Of a stretch of DNA of 7,003 nt, positions 5,048 through 7,003 are shown piece by piece. Location: assembly GCA_021736285.1 (NCBI GenBank), contig JAIPGE010000074.1, forward strand, positions 1-7,003, written 5' to 3'. The notes beneath the pieces were generated by a model. That model worked only from the letters and a program-made list of their open reading frames with translations, did no database searches and was not told the DNA's origin. The stretch is from Candidatus Izemoplasma sp. (GTDB lineage: Bacteria > Bacillota_I > Bacilli_A > Izemoplasmatales > Izemoplasmataceae). The position numbers and the translations under genes are program-made. Positions within the stretch are counted from its first letter, which is position 1; the number at the start of each line of letters is the position of its first letter.

Positions 5048-6118
5048 ATGACAAATACAATGCCAAAAATCGTTCGGAAAACATCACCCTATTTACGACG
5101 ACCAAATGCCAATGCAACACGGATGATGCGTGACGTAACGATTGCGTTATTACCAGTATCAATATTTGCAATATATAGTTTTGGATTGTCAGCATTATGG
5201 ATTTTACTCGTCAGCATTGGTTCAATGCTGCTGACTGAATATGTGTTTTATCAAATTCAAGACAAGTTACAAGGTGAATCATTTAAGTTTAAGAATAAAA
5301 ATTTTACACTATACAATTTTAGTGCGTTTACCTCAGGATTAATTTATGGATTAACATTGCCTGATCAAACCCCACTTTGGATTGTAGCACTGTCGGGTGT
5401 ATTAGGGATATTATTAGCCAAACTGATCTTTGGGGGAATGGGACAAAATATCTTTAATCCAGCGGCAGTAGCAAGGGTGCTTGTTGTTGTAAACTTTGCA
5501 ACATTAGCAACATATCAAACCAATATTGATGGTGTTGCAGGCGCAACCGCACTTAGTTTTACAAATCAAAATCTCTTTAGTATTGAAGTGTTACAACACT
5601 ACACCTTGACCAATTTATTCACCGGTATTGGCATCCCGGGGAGTCTTGGCGAAACCAGTGCCTTATTGTTGTTATTAGGGGGACTCTATCTGGCCTTAAG
5701 AACCAGCTTTGAAGTGCGCATTCCATTGATGTATATTGGAACAGTTTTCGTGCTTGCATTCGCTGTTGCTATACAACAAGGTCTTGGCATATGGTATCCG
5801 CTTTATCATATATTTAGTGGTGGATTGATGTTTGGTGCAATTTATATGGCAACCGATCCTGTGACCTCACCAATAACCAAACCAGCTCGCGTTTATTATG
5901 GGTTTGCACTTGGTTTTATCACTTTTATAATTCGACTCTTTGGAGCCCTTCCAGAAGGTGTTATTTTTAGCATTTTAATTATGAATATGTTTGTGACAAG
6001 TTTTGATTATCATAAAGTTACGCATTCGCAGTTCTCAACAAAACGCAATCTAATTTTTGCATCTGTTGTTGTGCTGGCGATTGTGGTTACGTTAGTAGGT
6101 GCTTCTTATGTTGGATAA
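5048..6118 (+). CDS. rnfD: Rnf electron-transport complex subunit D (RnfD)
   Basis: This 356-residue integral membrane flavoprotein, homologous to NqrB, helps couple electron transfer to ion movement. Many hydrophobic helices are visible, for example near 30-66, 93-103, 110-128, 204-218, 227-243, 284-300 and 337-350. Signatures are GGMGQNIFNPAAVARV (129-144), the covalent FMN site DGVAGAT (161-167) with Thr167 as predicted acceptor, and GGLMFGAIYMATDPVTSP (258-275). FMN would be attached by an ApbE-type flavin transferase, which is not in the window. The position before Gly in the FMN motif is Ala, where Ser or Thr is usual. The start at 5048 is set by AGGTGA at 5037-5042; the ATG at 5060 is a less likely alternative. 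The 3' end overlaps rnfG by 11 nt. Confidence 0.94.
   Translation: MTNTMPKIVRKTSPYLRRPNANATRMMRDVTIALLPVSIFAIYSFGLSALWILLVSIGSMLLTEYVFYQIQDKLQGESFKFKNKNFTLYNFSAFTSGLIYGLTLPDQTPLWIVALSGVLGILLAKLIFGGMGQNIFNPAAVARVLVVVNFATLATYQTNIDGVAGATALSFTNQNLFSIEVLQHYTLTNLFTGIGIPGSLGETSALLLLLGGLYLALRTSFEVRIPLMYIGTVFVLAFAVAIQQGLGIWYPLYHIFSGGLMFGAIYMATDPVTSPITKPARVYYGFALGFITFIIRLFGALPEGVIFSILIMNMFVTSFDYHKVTHSQFSTKRNLIFASVVVLAIVVTLVGASYVG
6097..6101 (+). promoter_or_regulatory. rnfG ribosome binding site inside the end of rnfD
   Basis: AGGTG lies 6 nt before the ATG at 6108, within the last codons of rnfD. The arrangement AGGTG, a short spacer, then ATG is nearly the same as at rnfD. It favours the ATG over the GTG at 6099 and implies translational coupling. 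Confidence 0.6.
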
Positions 6119-6629
6119 ATTAAAAACAGCTTTAGTATTAGTCATCATTGGAGCCTTTAGTGGATTTCTAATTTGGGGTGTCAATGCATTAACCGAACCA
6201 ACAATTGACGCCAATGCATTAAAACGGGAACAAGCATTATATCTAGATATTTTTGATATTGACCAAACAATCACAACAGAAACAGTTGTGTTAGATGGAA
6301 CACTGGTTAAAGAAGTTACCATTTTAAATGCAAATAATGAGACAATAGGTGTTGTTTATCAAGGACTTGATACCAATAATTATGGTGATGTAACCGTATT
6401 GGTAGGCGTAAAAGACGGCGTTATTCAAAAGGTTGTTATTCAATCAACAACGAATACTGTTACCTTTGTCAAAACAATTGAAAATGACTATCTACAGCAT
6501 TTTGCGAATCAGTCGATTGATACCGTCACCTACGACAGTAAAACCGGTGCAACATACACCTATACATCAGTCTCTAAGATTGTAGAAGCTGTTGTGGCTC
6601 ACATCGAAGGTGGTGCGACAGATGAGTAA
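6108..6629 (+). CDS. rnfG: Rnf electron-transport complex subunit G (RnfG, FMN-binding)
   Basis: This 173-residue membrane-anchored flavoprotein, homologous to NqrC, has one N-terminal helix (about 7-28) and an extracytoplasmic FMN-binding domain. The covalent FMN motif is DSKTGAT (143-149) with Thr149 as predicted acceptor, a full match to the D-x-x-[S/T]-G-A-T pattern used by ApbE-type transferases. The middle of the domain (GVVYQGLDTNNYGDVTVLVG, 81-100) follows the family layout. The usual HxETPG segment is replaced by QSTTNTVTF (112-120), and the protein is somewhat short for the family. The gene overlaps rnfD by 11 nt and rnfE by 8 nt, which together with the FMN motif and gene order makes the assignment secure despite divergence. 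The ATG at 6108 is preferred over the GTG at 6099, which overlaps the ribosome binding site. Confidence 0.92.
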   Translation: MLDKLKTALVLVIIGAFSGFLIWGVNALTEPTIDANALKREQALYLDIFDIDQTITTETVVLDGTLVKEVTILNANNETIGVVYQGLDTNNYGDVTVLVGVKDGVIQKVVIQSTTNTVTFVKTIENDYLQHFANQSIDTVTYDSKTGATYTYTSVSKIVEAVVAHIEGGATDE

Positions 6630-7003
6630 AAAAGAAAATCTTCTAAAAGGTCTGTTTAAAGAAAATCCAATTTTTGTCTTTCTTTTAGGAATGTGTCCAG
6701 CATTGGCTGTTACCGCAACATTTGAAACAGCGCTGGGAATGGGATTATTGGTTATTTTCGTTTTAACAGGAAGCAACGTGGTTGTCAGTATGCTTAGAAA
6801 ATACATTCCAAACAACGTTCGGACACCATCATATATCGTTATTATTGCAACATTTGTGACAGTTGTTCAAATGTTAACCAATGCATACACGTTTGCATTA
6901 TACCAATCACTAGGTGTTTTCATTCCATTGATTGTTGTCAACTGTTTAATTTTAGGACGTGCAGAATCGTATGGTTCTAAAAATTACGTCATTGACAGTG
7001 CCC
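6622..7003 (+). CDS. rnfE: Rnf electron-transport complex subunit E (RnfE), 3' truncated by window
   Basis: The first 127 codons of an integral membrane subunit homologous to NqrD are present and open to the right edge. The family features are plain: GLFKENPIFVFLLGMCPALA (10-29), VRTPSYIVIIATFVTVVQML (66-85), and IPLIVVNCLILGRAESYGSK (101-120). Cys25 and Cys108 sit at the positions that bind the intramembrane [2Fe-2S] cluster shared between RnfA and RnfE. The full protein is usually about 200 residues, so roughly one third is missing. The ATG at 6622 lies within the end of rnfG (8-nt overlap), with AAGGTGG at 6607-6613, 8 nt upstream. Family gene order predicts rnfA and rnfB next, beyond the window. 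Confidence 0.95.
   Translation, partial: MSKKENLLKGLFKENPIFVFLLGMCPALAVTATFETALGMGLLVIFVLTGSNVVVSMLRKYIPNNVRTPSYIVIIATFVTVVQMLTNAYTFALYQSLGVFIPLIVVNCLILGRAESYGSKNYVIDSA

Noticed and set aside
6092..6322. Minus-strand open frame over the rnfD/rnfG junction, and a similar one at 6567-6815
   Set aside because: Both are antisense to well-recognised rnf genes and show no independent coding evidence.

Overview
The window is AT-rich and every gene is on the + strand. Stop codons behave as in the standard code: rnfC ends in TGA and Trp is encoded by TGG. Near-consensus sigma-A-type promoters, strong AGGAGG-type ribosome binding sites, an FMN riboswitch driving an ECF riboflavin transporter, a clostridial-order Rnf operon and glycogen phosphorylase together suggest a fermentative low-GC Gram-positive. 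A member of the Bacillota or a free-living relative of the Mollicutes (Haloplasma/Izemoplasma-like) fits, but the lineage is an inference and cannot be settled from this piece.

Layout: (1) 1-297 is the 3' end of a glycogen/starch phosphorylase gene, closed by a UUCG-loop terminator. (2) 327-1201 is a self-contained riboflavin-uptake unit: promoter, FMN (RFN) riboswitch, attenuator hairpin, ribU and a terminator. (3) 1231-1996 is a monocistronic 2-Cys peroxiredoxin unit, with a perfect 10-bp inverted repeat upstream and a terminator downstream. (4) From about 1973 to the right edge is one apparent operon: promoter, pgcA (phospho-sugar mutase), rnfC, rnfD, rnfG and the start of rnfE. Its genes are separated by at most 14 nt or overlap; rnfA and rnfB would be expected beyond the window.

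How the genes fit together: glycogen phosphorylase releases glucose-1-phosphate, which PgcA converts to glucose-6-phosphate for glycolysis. Rnf couples reduced ferredoxin and NAD+ to an ion gradient. RnfC, RnfD and RnfG need FMN, so the riboswitch-controlled riboflavin importer upstream supplies the precursor of their cofactor. The peroxiredoxin would protect this oxygen-sensitive iron-sulfur and flavin machinery. These links are inferred from family functions and proximity.

I see no mobile element, CRISPR array, tRNA or rRNA, and no strong case for an undescribed system. The points most worth a second look are the riboswitch expression platform (an 8-nt copy of the P1 partner inside the terminator), the perfect inverted repeat before the peroxiredoxin gene, the promoter nested in a terminator before pgcA, and sequence deviations in the peroxiredoxin and in the RnfC, RnfD and RnfG motifs.
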